A stretch of DNA of 64,000 nucleotides from an uncultured Flavobacteriales bacterium (GTDB lineage Bacteria > Bacteroidota > Bacteroidia > Flavobacteriales_D > Parvicellaceae), in NCBI GenBank assembly GCA_913030835.1, contig CAJWDP010000001.1, positions 1 to 64,000 of the forward strand, in the 5' to 3' direction. Position 1 is the stretch's first letter; each line of letters opens with the position of its first letter. Shown here one piece after another: positions 53,644-61,689 of the stretch. Both the position numbers and the translations under genes were made by a program. A model generated the notes under the pieces. It was given only the letters and a program-made list of their open reading frames with translations, made no database searches and was not told the origin of the DNA.

Positions 53644-54045
53644 ATGCAAAATGTTGTCTTAAAACGAGTACACCTGCTGGAGAGTGAGGAAACCTTTTCT
53701 CACCCTGTCATTTGTTTCAACGAATCTAAAACTACCTCTCCCGATCAGGTCTATCTTGATTTTCGTGAAATGCAAAGGTTGTCGGGAGATCGGCCGTTTT
53801 TTGTTTTGGCTGACCTTACTAAAGCCGACCCGCCAAATTTGCAAGTAAGAAGAGCGCTTTCTGCGGCATTTCGTGAATTTAACAGCGATAATTTTATAGG
53901 TGCATATATACACGTAGGGAAATCTAAATTTATAATGGTTGCCGCTAAGTTTGTTTTTGGCTTAATTGGCAAACAAAAATTTCACTGGTTCGATTCAAGA
54001 GAAGAAGCAATTGATGCAATTCCAAAAAATAGAACCAAAATTTGA
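53644..54045 (+). CDS. STAS-like small protein (paralogue B)
   Basis: 133 residues, soluble. Same plan as its downstream paralogue: VYLDFREMQRLSGDRPFFVL, ADLTKADPPNLQVRRALSAA, then FIMVAAKFVFGLIGKQKFHW and a C-terminal EEAIDAIPK helix. Alignment by eye with the protein at 54194 is continuous from LLES/LLSN to AIPK, so this is a tandem duplication. SpoIIAA-like folds usually pass a phosphorylation or binding signal to an anti-sigma or kinase; the partner here is unknown. The -7 box ends only 8 bases before the ATG. Confidence 0.7.
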   Translation: MQNVVLKRVHLLESEETFSHPVICFNESKTTSPDQVYLDFREMQRLSGDRPFFVLADLTKADPPNLQVRRALSAAFREFNSDNFIGAYIHVGKSKFIMVAAKFVFGLIGKQKFHWFDSREEAIDAIPKNRTKI

Positions 54046-54081
54046 ATGGGTTGTATCCGTTTTGAGAAACTCAAGAAAACT

Positions 54082-54092
54082 TGATTAAACAC
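54082..54092 (+). repeat. Shared 11-base element TGATTAAACAC, copy 2
   Basis: Lies 11 bases upstream of the TAACTTTG -7 box (54104-54111) of the third STAS-like gene. Confidence 0.6.
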
Positions 54093-54103
54093 AATCCTAT
54101 TCG

Positions 54104-54111
54104 TAACTTTG
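54104..54111 (+). promoter_or_regulatory. -7 box of the third STAS-like gene
   Basis: TAACTTTG is an exact match, with CTTG 20 bases upstream. Unlike its neighbours this transcript would have a leader of roughly 75 bases. Confidence 0.45.
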
Positions 54112-54193
54112 CACAAATTTTGCGAACCTATTAATTTTTAGGGTAATTCATTTATTTGTATCCTTTTGTTTTACACCATAAAATCAATGAAAA

Positions 54194-54595
54194 TTGAACA
54201 CAGAATCCATCGTTAAAGAGAAAACAAGCAAAGTTGAGCTTCTATCTAATTCTGATGACTTTTCTTGCCCCGTCATTTATTTTAAAGAGGCAATTGAACC
54301 AGAAATTGAGCAGGTTAAACTTGATTTTGCTGAAATTCGGCGGTTAGGAAATAATGCTCCTTTTTACTTGCTCATAGACCTTTCTCAAACAAACCCTCCA
54401 AGAGTCGAGGTCAGGGCTCAATTGTCCAAAGAATTTAATTCTTTTGGAAATTCGTGCAAAAGAGTTTTGGTTTCAACGGGAAAAAATAAATTCTTAACCG
54501 TCGCAGCTAAATTTATCTTCTCTCGTTTTGGGTTTAAAAATTTCGAATTTTTCACTTCAATTGAGAAGGCATTGTTAGCTATTCCAAAAAAATGA
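54194..54595 (+). CDS. STAS-like small protein (paralogue C), uncertain start
   Basis: 133 residues, paralogue of the preceding STAS-like gene (QVKLDFAEIRRLGNNAPFYL, IDLSQTNPPRVEVRAQLSKE, FLTVAAKFIFSRFGFKNFEF, KALLAIPK). In-frame TGA at 54188-54190 leaves TTG at 54194 as the only early start. An ATG at 54187 lies in another frame; loss of one A from the run AAAA (54190-54193) would place it in frame as MKLNTES. So either a TTG start or a sequence or biological frameshift must be invoked. It precedes kinase 2. Confidence 0.68.
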   Translation: MNTESIVKEKTSKVELLSNSDDFSCPVIYFKEAIEPEIEQVKLDFAEIRRLGNNAPFYLLIDLSQTNPPRVEVRAQLSKEFNSFGNSCKRVLVSTGKNKFLTVAAKFIFSRFGFKNFEFFTSIEKALLAIPKK

Positions 54596-54626
54596 AATCT
54601 TACCCTTTTTAGAAAAGATCCTAAAA

Positions 54627-54637
54627 TGATTAAACAC
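54627..54637 (+). repeat. Shared 11-base element TGATTAAACAC, copy 3
   Basis: In the gap between the third STAS-like gene and kinase 2, 22 bases before the kinase ATG at 54660. A TAATTTTA -7-like box begins 2 bases later. Confidence 0.55.
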
Positions 54638-54659
54638 CTTAATTTTATGTAAATTGCTA

Positions 54660-55877
54660 ATGGCTTCTACCACAGTTGAGAAACAACCCAAATACATGAA
54701 TGCTGACGAATTGTCCAATTTTTTTATCGATGTACTTGAAGGGAACCTAAGTATAACTCTCGACGAAATTATATCGGAAAATGATTTAGAAAGACAAAAA
54801 GTTTTATACGGTCTTCACACGCTTCATGAGGAATTAAATTTTGAAAAGGAACGGAGGCTGAAACTACATGAAGATATTAAAGCGGCTTTCCTGAATATTT
54901 CCAGTGTTGTTCTTCTCAACAAAGACTGGGAAATTGAAGAGGCAAATGGCAACTTTTTAAATTTTACCAATCGCCCTCTAGATTCAATAGAGGGCTTTTC
55001 ACTTAACGATTTACTTGAAATTGGAGACAAAACAACTGAGAATTGGAACGCTCTAAAAATTTCAATTGAAAACAATAGCAGTTGGCAGGGAATACTCGGT
55101 TTCAAAAAATCTAAGACAAAAGTCGGCTGGTTGGATGTGAAGGCAATTGTTCTTGCGTCCGGAAAATACCATCAAGAGCAAATCTGGTTAATTGGCAAAG
55201 ACATTACCGATGAAATTGAGTTAGAGCAAGAACTCAAAGAAACGAATCAGAATCTTCGGGATTCATTGGATCAAAAGGAGTTTCTCCTTCGCGAGCTGCA
55301 CCATCGTGTAAAGAATAATTTGCAAATGATTGCAAGTGTGTTTGTTTTGCAATTACAAACTGAAAAAGATGAAAAGCTTGCTGATCATTTGCAAACAATT
55401 CAAACTAAAATTTTTTCGATCAGTAAACTCCATGATATTCTTGTCGAGCAAGCTAGCTTAAATAATGTTGATTTATTGGGATACCTTAAGGCCATAGCCG
55501 AAAACCTTCAAATATCCACTGGTTTTAAAGGTGAAATTTATCTAGAAGGAGATTATTTTGAAATCTCTACACAGTCCGCTCCTCATTTTGGCATCATTCT
55601 AAATGAACTAATTACAAACAGCACCAAGCATGCGTGGACCTCCAATAGTACAGAAAATGAAATTCGAGTCGGTATCTACAAAGAACCGGACAATCTCGTT
55701 TTTCATTATGCGGACAATGGCAAAGGGTTCAATAAAAATGAAGTGACTAGAGGGCTTGGCAGAAAACTTCTGGACATGCTCATATTAGGCCAGTTCAAAG
55801 CCGTAGAACTACAATGTGGTGAAAATGAACATAGCAATTGTCTGTGCTTTAAGATTGACTTAGCTAATATAAATTAA
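54660..55877 (+). CDS. PAS-HisKA_2 soluble histidine kinase
   Basis: 405 residues from the ATG at 54660 (a TTG at 54654 would add two residues). No transmembrane helix. About 20-75: a helical module with a GLHTLHEELNFEKERR stretch matching the GEELKSS linker of kinase 1. About 80-190: a PAS domain (SSVVLLNKDWEIEEANGNFL, then IWLIGKDITDEIELE). About 205-270: HisKA_2 helix with RELHHRVKNNLQM. About 300-405: HATPase with NELITNSTKHAW, YADNGKGF and RGLGRKL, all intact. So kinase 2 keeps what kinase 1 lost. It is the last gene of the cluster. Confidence 0.9.
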   Translation: MASTTVEKQPKYMNADELSNFFIDVLEGNLSITLDEIISENDLERQKVLYGLHTLHEELNFEKERRLKLHEDIKAAFLNISSVVLLNKDWEIEEANGNFLNFTNRPLDSIEGFSLNDLLEIGDKTTENWNALKISIENNSSWQGILGFKKSKTKVGWLDVKAIVLASGKYHQEQIWLIGKDITDEIELEQELKETNQNLRDSLDQKEFLLRELHHRVKNNLQMIASVFVLQLQTEKDEKLADHLQTIQTKIFSISKLHDILVEQASLNNVDLLGYLKAIAENLQISTGFKGEIYLEGDYFEISTQSAPHFGIILNELITNSTKHAWTSNSTENEIRVGIYKEPDNLVFHYADNGKGFNKNEVTRGLGRKLLDMLILGQFKAVELQCGENEHSNCLCFKIDLANIN

Positions 55878-55888
55878 CAGCCGCTATC

Positions 55889-55909
55889 TGGCCTTCCTAA
55901 AGAAGGCCA
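55889..55909. terminator. Terminator hairpin between kinase 2 and the large T9SS cargo
   Basis: TGGCCTTC (55889-55896) and GAAGGCCA (55902-55909), perfect 8-base arms with a CTAAA loop, in the 40-base gap of two convergent genes. No T-run follows in either direction, but position and stability suit a bidirectional terminator. Confidence 0.6.
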
Positions 55910-55917
55910 TTCCCAAC

Positions 55918-58401
55918 TTATTTTCTGACTACTATCCTTCTTGTAATCAACTTTTCGCGGGATGTAATTTTTACCAAATACACGCCGGCTGACTCACCTG
56001 AAATATCGATTCTATTGGAGTTCCCTGGGTTCTGAACCACTGCTATGGTATTCCCTATAATATCCACAATCTCGATTGTGGTATTTGAATAATTCGAAAG
56101 GTTCACGTTAAACAAACCATCCGAAGGATTTGGGAATAAGGTAATGTTCCCTTTGCCATTATTTTCAATCACACTACTTACGTTGTCAACGAAAACCGAT
56201 ATAGAATCCGAACACCCCAACGAATCTGTAACGATAACTGTATACGTTCCTGTTGACAAGCCTGTTAGATCCTCGGTGTCGTCATTGTCTCCGGTGCCAT
56301 CGTTGTCCCAATCGTAGGTATATCCACCGTTTCCACCAGTGACTGTCAAGTCGATCTCACCATTTGAACCGGACGCAATTTCATCAGTAACTGAAGAACC
56401 TAACCCTAGGGTATCCGGTTGACTGATGCTTACAGAATCAGTAAGTGTACATCCGATAGAGTCTGTTACTGTATATGTGTGCGTTCCCGCAGGAAGACCG
56501 GAACCACTCATCATTCCCCAGTCCACTGAGCTGGGCCCGACATTTCCCGTAATAGTAATTACTGCTGTTCCATTTGTATCGCCGTTGCACACTGCATTCG
56601 TTGTTGCCGCAGAAGCCATTAGACCTGAAGTTACTTCAACATCAAATGAGCAGGACCCGGAGTTACCGGAAACATCCGTAACTGTGTAGGTCACTGTAGT
56701 AATTCCCTGAGGAAAAATATCTCCTGAATTATGTGAACTCGACACGGTCAGGCCGGACGCGCAATTGTCCATTTCTGTGGGAGCAGTCCAAGTCACGATT
56801 GCGAGACAACCCGAATCTGAGGAAGCAATAGATACATTTGACGGACAATTCATAAAATACGGTGATAGCGTATCAAGTACCGTTACCGCGGCAACACAAA
56901 AATCTGTGTTAGACAATGAATCTGTTGCCGTCAATGTTACTGAAGTGCCACCCAGAGCAGGGCTGTAAGATGCTAGGGGCACCGGGAAAGCGGCAAACAT
57001 ATTCGAGATTGCTCCATCCAATGCATTAGTCCCGCTAAATCGCCAATCATTGTGGTCAAATGTAGTTCCTAAAACTCGAGTGTCATTGGAGTAGGCCCAT
57101 CCATCCATGTAATCCCATGGCTCACCTGTTCCATCTGTATTGATATCTCCAAATACGTCAACGGCGGAGCCCATATGAAATAACTCGATCGCATCGTCAC
57201 CATTGATTCCCATTGAATTATCTATGTAATCCGCATCAAAACCGAAAAAATCTCTGAATCCGGCAGAATCAGAAGTAACATAAATGAATTGGCCAGCCGC
57301 AACTGAAACCGCCGGGAATGTAAACTCCTCTCCGTCGGTTCCTCCACCGTTATTCGCTGAACCAACTCCATACATGCTTAAGTCAGCAATTGCATTTAAC
57401 GCATACAGCTCAATCCCTTTCGGGACACCACCTGAAAGTGGTCCATCATATGCTGCTGAAATAGCCAAACTGTTTGCGGATGGTGGCACAATGTCCCCGC
57501 AATTGAAGGAGTTGATGTCTATTGACATGCTAAACGGACTGCAATTGTCCGTTGTGCCGCCGTCCACGTCTGCTGCAGTTATCGTCGCCGTACCACTGCT
57601 GTCTAAATAAACATCAATGTTTTGACATGCAACAACAGGCGCTTCCCCATCCGTAACCGTTACGAATATCGTATCCTTATCGCAAAACGGTGTTGGATCG
57701 CAAACTTGGTACGTAATGGTGTCCAATCCGCAAAACCCGGCAGGAGGATCGTAAGAAATACTATCCCCATTTAAGACGGTTGCATTTCCACCAGAAGTTG
57801 GTGGCGCCATAAGGTTCGTCACCAACAAATCTCCGTTAGGGTCGGTATCGTTCGCCTGAACATCAAAGATGTTTCCTGTCGTCCCACCAGAAACTGTGTA
57901 ATAATCCGTATTGGCCACCGGTGGTCCGGGCGCAACTGGATAAACTACTGTTACTCGTGCATATACTCCTGCACCCCAAGCGCTATTGTCTCCTATCTCA
58001 TAGGTTGCAAATATGGCATTGTAGTCAAGATCAACTGTGTTAGAGCCTCCCACCGCGTAATTGGCAGGAGTCAATGGAATTGAAACAACCAATGCTCCAC
58101 AACTGTTAACTGCACCATATGAGCCGTCAGAGGCGCCATTCAGCGTAACAGGGATGCCTGATCCGCCATCATTCCACAATTCATAAATTTCCAAATTCAC
58201 AGAAGTGGGCGTTGCAGCTCCTGTACTTGTCCAAGAAATGTTCAGCGGAGATCCAAGGTAATATTCCCCCGATACAGAACAATTACATCCTGGGCAATCC
58301 GAAGCAGTCAAACCTGATGAAGTGATATCATAAACCACCGTTTGGCTTTGCAAAGCCAAACAGAATAAGAACAAAACAATTGAAGAGTATATTTTTTTCA
58401 T
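55918..58401 (-). CDS. Multidomain secreted protein with T9SS type A sorting domain
   Basis: 827 residues with signal MKKIYSSIVLFLFCLALQSQ. In order: an adhesin-like N-terminal region (about 20-160), a Big/cadherin-like region (about 160-250; NTDYYTVSGGTTGNIFDVQA), a lamin-tail-like domain (about 300-430; PKGIELYALNAIADLSMYG), an HYR domain (about 510-590), SprB-type repeats (about 590-740; GGNGGYTYDWDNDGTGDNDD, GTYTVIVTDSLGCSDS) and the type A C-terminal sorting domain (last 80; ITLFPNPSDGLFNVNL ... GVYLVKITSREKLITRRIVV). Exported by T9SS and cell-surface attached. Ligand unknown. Confidence 0.9.
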   Translation of the reverse strand: MKKIYSSIVLFLFCLALQSQTVVYDITSSGLTASDCPGCNCSVSGEYYLGSPLNISWTSTGAATPTSVNLEIYELWNDGGSGIPVTLNGASDGSYGAVNSCGALVVSIPLTPANYAVGGSNTVDLDYNAIFATYEIGDNSAWGAGVYARVTVVYPVAPGPPVANTDYYTVSGGTTGNIFDVQANDTDPNGDLLVTNLMAPPTSGGNATVLNGDSISYDPPAGFCGLDTITYQVCDPTPFCDKDTIFVTVTDGEAPVVACQNIDVYLDSSGTATITAADVDGGTTDNCSPFSMSIDINSFNCGDIVPPSANSLAISAAYDGPLSGGVPKGIELYALNAIADLSMYGVGSANNGGGTDGEEFTFPAVSVAAGQFIYVTSDSAGFRDFFGFDADYIDNSMGINGDDAIELFHMGSAVDVFGDINTDGTGEPWDYMDGWAYSNDTRVLGTTFDHNDWRFSGTNALDGAISNMFAAFPVPLASYSPALGGTSVTLTATDSLSNTDFCVAAVTVLDTLSPYFMNCPSNVSIASSDSGCLAIVTWTAPTEMDNCASGLTVSSSHNSGDIFPQGITTVTYTVTDVSGNSGSCSFDVEVTSGLMASAATTNAVCNGDTNGTAVITITGNVGPSSVDWGMMSGSGLPAGTHTYTVTDSIGCTLTDSVSISQPDTLGLGSSVTDEIASGSNGEIDLTVTGGNGGYTYDWDNDGTGDNDDTEDLTGLSTGTYTVIVTDSLGCSDSISVFVDNVSSVIENNGKGNITLFPNPSDGLFNVNLSNYSNTTIEIVDIIGNTIAVVQNPGNSNRIDISGESAGVYLVKITSREKLITRRIVVRK

Positions 58402-58570
58402 AGCAATATTTTTGCAGTTTAACGGGTGCGTAATTTATTACAAAATGTGCAAACATCAACTATTTATCTGACAAAATAAGGGTTCTAGCGTATTGCGCTA
58501 CTCAATCATTTTGCTAATTCTAAAGATAAGCAACCTGCAAACTGGGTTTAGCATTGTTGTGAATCTTCTC

Positions 58571-58578
58571 TATTTTTG
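58571..58578 (+). promoter_or_regulatory. -7 box of aroA, seven bases before the ATG
   Basis: TATTTTTG matches TAnnTTTG exactly; TTTA lies 20 bases upstream (58547-58550). Confidence 0.45.
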
Positions 58579-58585
58579 TCGCGAA

Positions 58586-59836
58586 ATGCAGCGGGTCATA
58601 CCGGGAAAATATATAGGTCAAGCCAAATCGAACTCCTCGAAAAGCATGATGCAGCGGGCTGTGGCCTCGGCAATCTTAGCAGAAGGAATTACAATAATTA
58701 ATAACCCCTGTAAAAGTGACGACAGCAAGGCTGCGCTTGATGTCGCACGATCTTTGGGGGTTCTAGTGTCTGGGGACTCCACGCTGACCATCACTCGAAA
58801 ACCTGAATTGCTGACTCCCAAAGAAATTACCTGTGGAGAGTCCGGATTTTGTGCTCGATTGTTCCCTCCATTACTTGGGGTTATTTGTGATAACATAAAA
58901 ATAAATGGAAAGGGCACTTTGACAAAAAGACCTATGGATTTTATGGTTCAACCTCTGCATGAATTAGGGGTGGAATACGCCTTATCCAATGGCAAACTTC
59001 CCGGTCAACTAAGTGGCGCTCTGAAAGGAGGGAACATTGTAATTGATGGGTCGATTACCTCTCAGTTTCTCTCCGGACTTTTAATGGCTTTAGTTAAGGC
59101 AAAAGAAGATTCAATTGTCCAAGTCGCCAATCTTAAAAGTAAGGGTTACATCGACTTGACTTTGGATGTAATGAGCAAGTTCGGTGTAAACGTGGAGCAT
59201 CAAAATTACAAAGACTTCCATATCCCGGGAAATCAAAATTACACACCATGCGAGCTGACCATCGAAGGTGATTGGAGTGGTGCGGGATTCCATCTGGTTG
59301 GAGGAGCGATCAATGGAAGGGCCACTGTAAAAGGACTTCAGCTTGAATCAAAACAACCGGATAAGGAAATTTTAAAAGCCATAAGATTAGCAGGGGCATC
59401 CATTTCCACCTCAGCTGATAGCATAACCGCCACTGGCAGAACGTTACAAGGCTTTGATTTCGATGCGACAGATTGTCCTGACTTATTTCCTCCTCTTGCA
59501 GCATTAGCGGCAAATTGTAACGGCACATCACGAATCAACGGGGTTAACAGACTTTTCTCAAAAGAGAGCAATCGAGCCGAATCCATTATGTCTGCCCTAA
59601 GTAATGTTGGTATTCAAACTCAACTAAAAGAGAACACCATGTACATTGCCGGGGGTGAAATTTCGGGTGGCTCTATTGACTCAAAAAACGATCACAGAAT
59701 TGCCATGATGGGTGCAATTCTGGCAATTAATGCGAAACAGCCGATAGAAATATCAAATACTTCATCCGTAAACAAATCATATCGGGATTTTTTCCAAACT
59801 TTGGCGCAATTTGGAATACAGGTGGAAACATGTTAG
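58586..59836 (+). CDS. aroA: 3-phosphoshikimate 1-carboxyvinyltransferase
   Basis: 416 residues from the ATG at 58586 (MQRVIPGKYIGQ); the frame opens at 58493 but that part contains the promoter. EPSP synthase of the shikimate pathway. Seen: AKSNSSKSMMQRA (PEP/shikimate site), CGESGFCARLFPPLLG, DATDCPDLFPPLAALA with the catalytic Asp, KESNRAESI (cf. KESDR) and DHRIAMMGAIL. Its stop overlaps queA by seven bases. Confidence 0.95.
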   Translation: MQRVIPGKYIGQAKSNSSKSMMQRAVASAILAEGITIINNPCKSDDSKAALDVARSLGVLVSGDSTLTITRKPELLTPKEITCGESGFCARLFPPLLGVICDNIKINGKGTLTKRPMDFMVQPLHELGVEYALSNGKLPGQLSGALKGGNIVIDGSITSQFLSGLLMALVKAKEDSIVQVANLKSKGYIDLTLDVMSKFGVNVEHQNYKDFHIPGNQNYTPCELTIEGDWSGAGFHLVGGAINGRATVKGLQLESKQPDKEILKAIRLAGASISTSADSITATGRTLQGFDFDATDCPDLFPPLAALAANCNGTSRINGVNRLFSKESNRAESIMSALSNVGIQTQLKENTMYIAGGEISGGSIDSKNDHRIAMMGAILAINAKQPIEISNTSSVNKSYRDFFQTLAQFGIQVETC

Positions 59837-61035
59837 ACGGAATTAACGACATATCGATCAGTGAATACGATTACTCTCTTCCGGATGATAAAATTGCCAA
59901 GTTCCCAAAAGAAAATCGATCAGATTCTAAATTGCTGATCTCTAAAAGGGCAGGTTTTCTTACGGATTGCAAGCTGTCGGATATTGGCGACTATCTGCCA
60001 TTCGACAGTTTACTTATCTTCAATAAAACCAAGGTGTTGCACGCTCGATTACATTTCAAAAAAGCAACCGGGGGAGCAATTGAAATTTTCTGTCTGGAGC
60101 CTGCAGGGGAAGAAGATCCCCAGGTGATTCTTCAGTCATCAAAGACCTGCACTTGGAAATGCCTGGTAAGAGGTGCAAAAAAATGGAAGGGAGAACCCTT
60201 GACTCTTGAATTGGGAGAGTTGGTTTTGGTTGCTTCCTTGAAAAATCGGTTGGATGACAGCTTTGAGATCTGTTTTGAGTGGAGCGAAGGACCCTCTTTT
60301 GCAGAAATCCTGCTCATGGCCGGAGAAATTCCTCTACCCCCCTACTTAAACAGAAAGGCTGAAGCATCAGACAAAAAAGCGTATCAGACCATTTTTGCTC
60401 AAAATGAAGGTTCCGTAGCTGCACCAACGGCAGGACTTCACTTTACGAAAGAGCTTATGGAGTCATTTCCCTCGAAAGGTGTATCAACGGACTTTATCAC
60501 GTTACACGTAGGAGCAGGAACTTTCAAACCCGTTCAAAGTGAAAAAATTGTTGATCATCACATGCATGCGGAGCTAATTGACGTTTCAATCAATACCCTA
60601 TTCAATATCATTGACGCATTTGGACCAATTATCCCTGTAGGAACCACTTCTTTACGCACCCTTGAAAGTCTTTATTGGTTTGGTGTGCAAGCACACCAAG
60701 GTGAACTGCACAACGCCCGGCCTGAATTAGATCAATGGTATCCTTATCAGGATCACCCAAACCTCAGCCTAAAAGAAAGTCTTCGTGCATTATTGAGCCA
60801 TCTAGACAAGCAAGGAAAAACTCGCCTGGTAGCGAAAACCCAGCTGATGATTGCTCCTGGATATAAATTCAAAGTAGCACGCGGATTGGTCACCAATTTT
60901 CATCAGCCCAAAAGCACCTTGCTGTTGATCATTGCGGCAATGATCGGAGACAATTGGAAAAAGATGTATGAACACGCACTCAAACACAACTTCAGATTCC
61001 TCAGCTATGGCGACTGTTGTTTTCTACTGCCCTAG
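59830..61035 (+). CDS. queA: S-adenosylmethionine:tRNA ribosyltransferase-isomerase
   Basis: 401 residues, about 45 longer than the E. coli enzyme. Builds epoxyqueuosine on tRNA. Seen: N-terminal YDYSLPDDKIAKFPKENR, VAAPTAGLHFTKELM, HVGAGTFKPV, VGTTSLRTLESLYW and TNFHQPKSTLLLIIAAMIG. The extra length lies mainly between LRTLESLYW and the last motif (about 285-345). Starts inside the end of aroA (overlap of seven bases). Confidence 0.95.
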   Translation: MLDGINDISISEYDYSLPDDKIAKFPKENRSDSKLLISKRAGFLTDCKLSDIGDYLPFDSLLIFNKTKVLHARLHFKKATGGAIEIFCLEPAGEEDPQVILQSSKTCTWKCLVRGAKKWKGEPLTLELGELVLVASLKNRLDDSFEICFEWSEGPSFAEILLMAGEIPLPPYLNRKAEASDKKAYQTIFAQNEGSVAAPTAGLHFTKELMESFPSKGVSTDFITLHVGAGTFKPVQSEKIVDHHMHAELIDVSINTLFNIIDAFGPIIPVGTTSLRTLESLYWFGVQAHQGELHNARPELDQWYPYQDHPNLSLKESLRALLSHLDKQGKTRLVAKTQLMIAPGYKFKVARGLVTNFHQPKSTLLLIIAAMIGDNWKKMYEHALKHNFRFLSYGDCCFLLP

Positions 61036-61115
61036 CCTACTTATCTGCTTCAAAAAGCGGAACTGTAATTTTCGTATCTTTTAATCCCTTAGACATTACA
61101 TTAACTCCAAAATTG

Positions 61116-61520
61116 ATGAAAAGATTAATCCCCATTTTGATGATCATTCCCGTTTGTCTTCTTTCTATTTCCGCTTCCTATACCGAACTGGATTGCGGTG
61201 AGTACGAAGCCAAAAGTATTGACAAAAACTGTATGGATGAAAAGAAGAATCTGATCAAAAAGTTGCTTTCATGTGAAGATTGTGACTGGGAGGGGATTAA
61301 ACTGTGCGGTAAGGTTCAATTCGTCACTAGTTTCCCAGACATAAAAATTCAATACGTAACAAGTTTCCCCGATATAAAGGTCAAATTTGTAGATGCTTTT
61401 CCTGACGATTGCGGTGAGTGGCAAGAGGTAAGTAGTTTCCCGGATTTTAAAGTTCAGATTGTCAATAGTTTTCCTGACCTAAAAGTGCAAAAAGTTACCA
61501 GCTTTCCAGGAATGAACTGA
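61116..61520 (+). CDS. Small exported protein with six SFPD beta-strand repeats
   Basis: 134 residues from the ATG at 61116 (MKRLIPILMIIPVCLLSISA signal); the frame opens at 61017 inside queA. A Cys-rich part (about 27-64, five Cys: LDCGEYE, KNCMDE, LSCEDCDW, LCGK) precedes six repeats of the form K-V-[QK]-x-V-[TNDS]-[SA]-F-P-D (SFP at 72, 83, AFP 94, SFP 107, 118, 129). The spacing is 11, 11, 13, 11, 11, so the strands probably stack as a small beta-solenoid. I do not recognise a named family. It is 80 bases after queA. Confidence 0.72.
   Translation: MKRLIPILMIIPVCLLSISASYTELDCGEYEAKSIDKNCMDEKKNLIKKLLSCEDCDWEGIKLCGKVQFVTSFPDIKIQYVTSFPDIKVKFVDAFPDDCGEWQEVSSFPDFKVQIVNSFPDLKVQKVTSFPGMN
61311..61517 (+). 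repeat. Tandem repeats coding for the SFPD motif
   Basis: DNA of six degenerate 33-39 base units (for example GTCACTAGTTTCCCAGAC, GTAACAAGTTTCCCCGAT). Divergence is mainly at third codon positions, so protein-level selection rather than recent DNA duplication maintains them. Confidence 0.6.
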
Positions 61521-61689
61521 TTTTCAATAGCAGTCTTGCACAAACATCGCTGGAATCAAAGCTTAACATTCATTGAGCACTGCAGTTCGGCAATTCGTCA
61601 CCGTTATCGGTTCATCCATCAAAGATGTGGTTTATGGATTAAACGTTATCCTTCGTTATGTGTCTTATTAACAAACCAAAATTATCATT

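Noticed and set aside
61311-61517. Repeats read as a possible CRISPR or minisatellite
   Set aside because: The units are in frame, differ mainly at third positions and lack uniform spacers; they are protein repeats.
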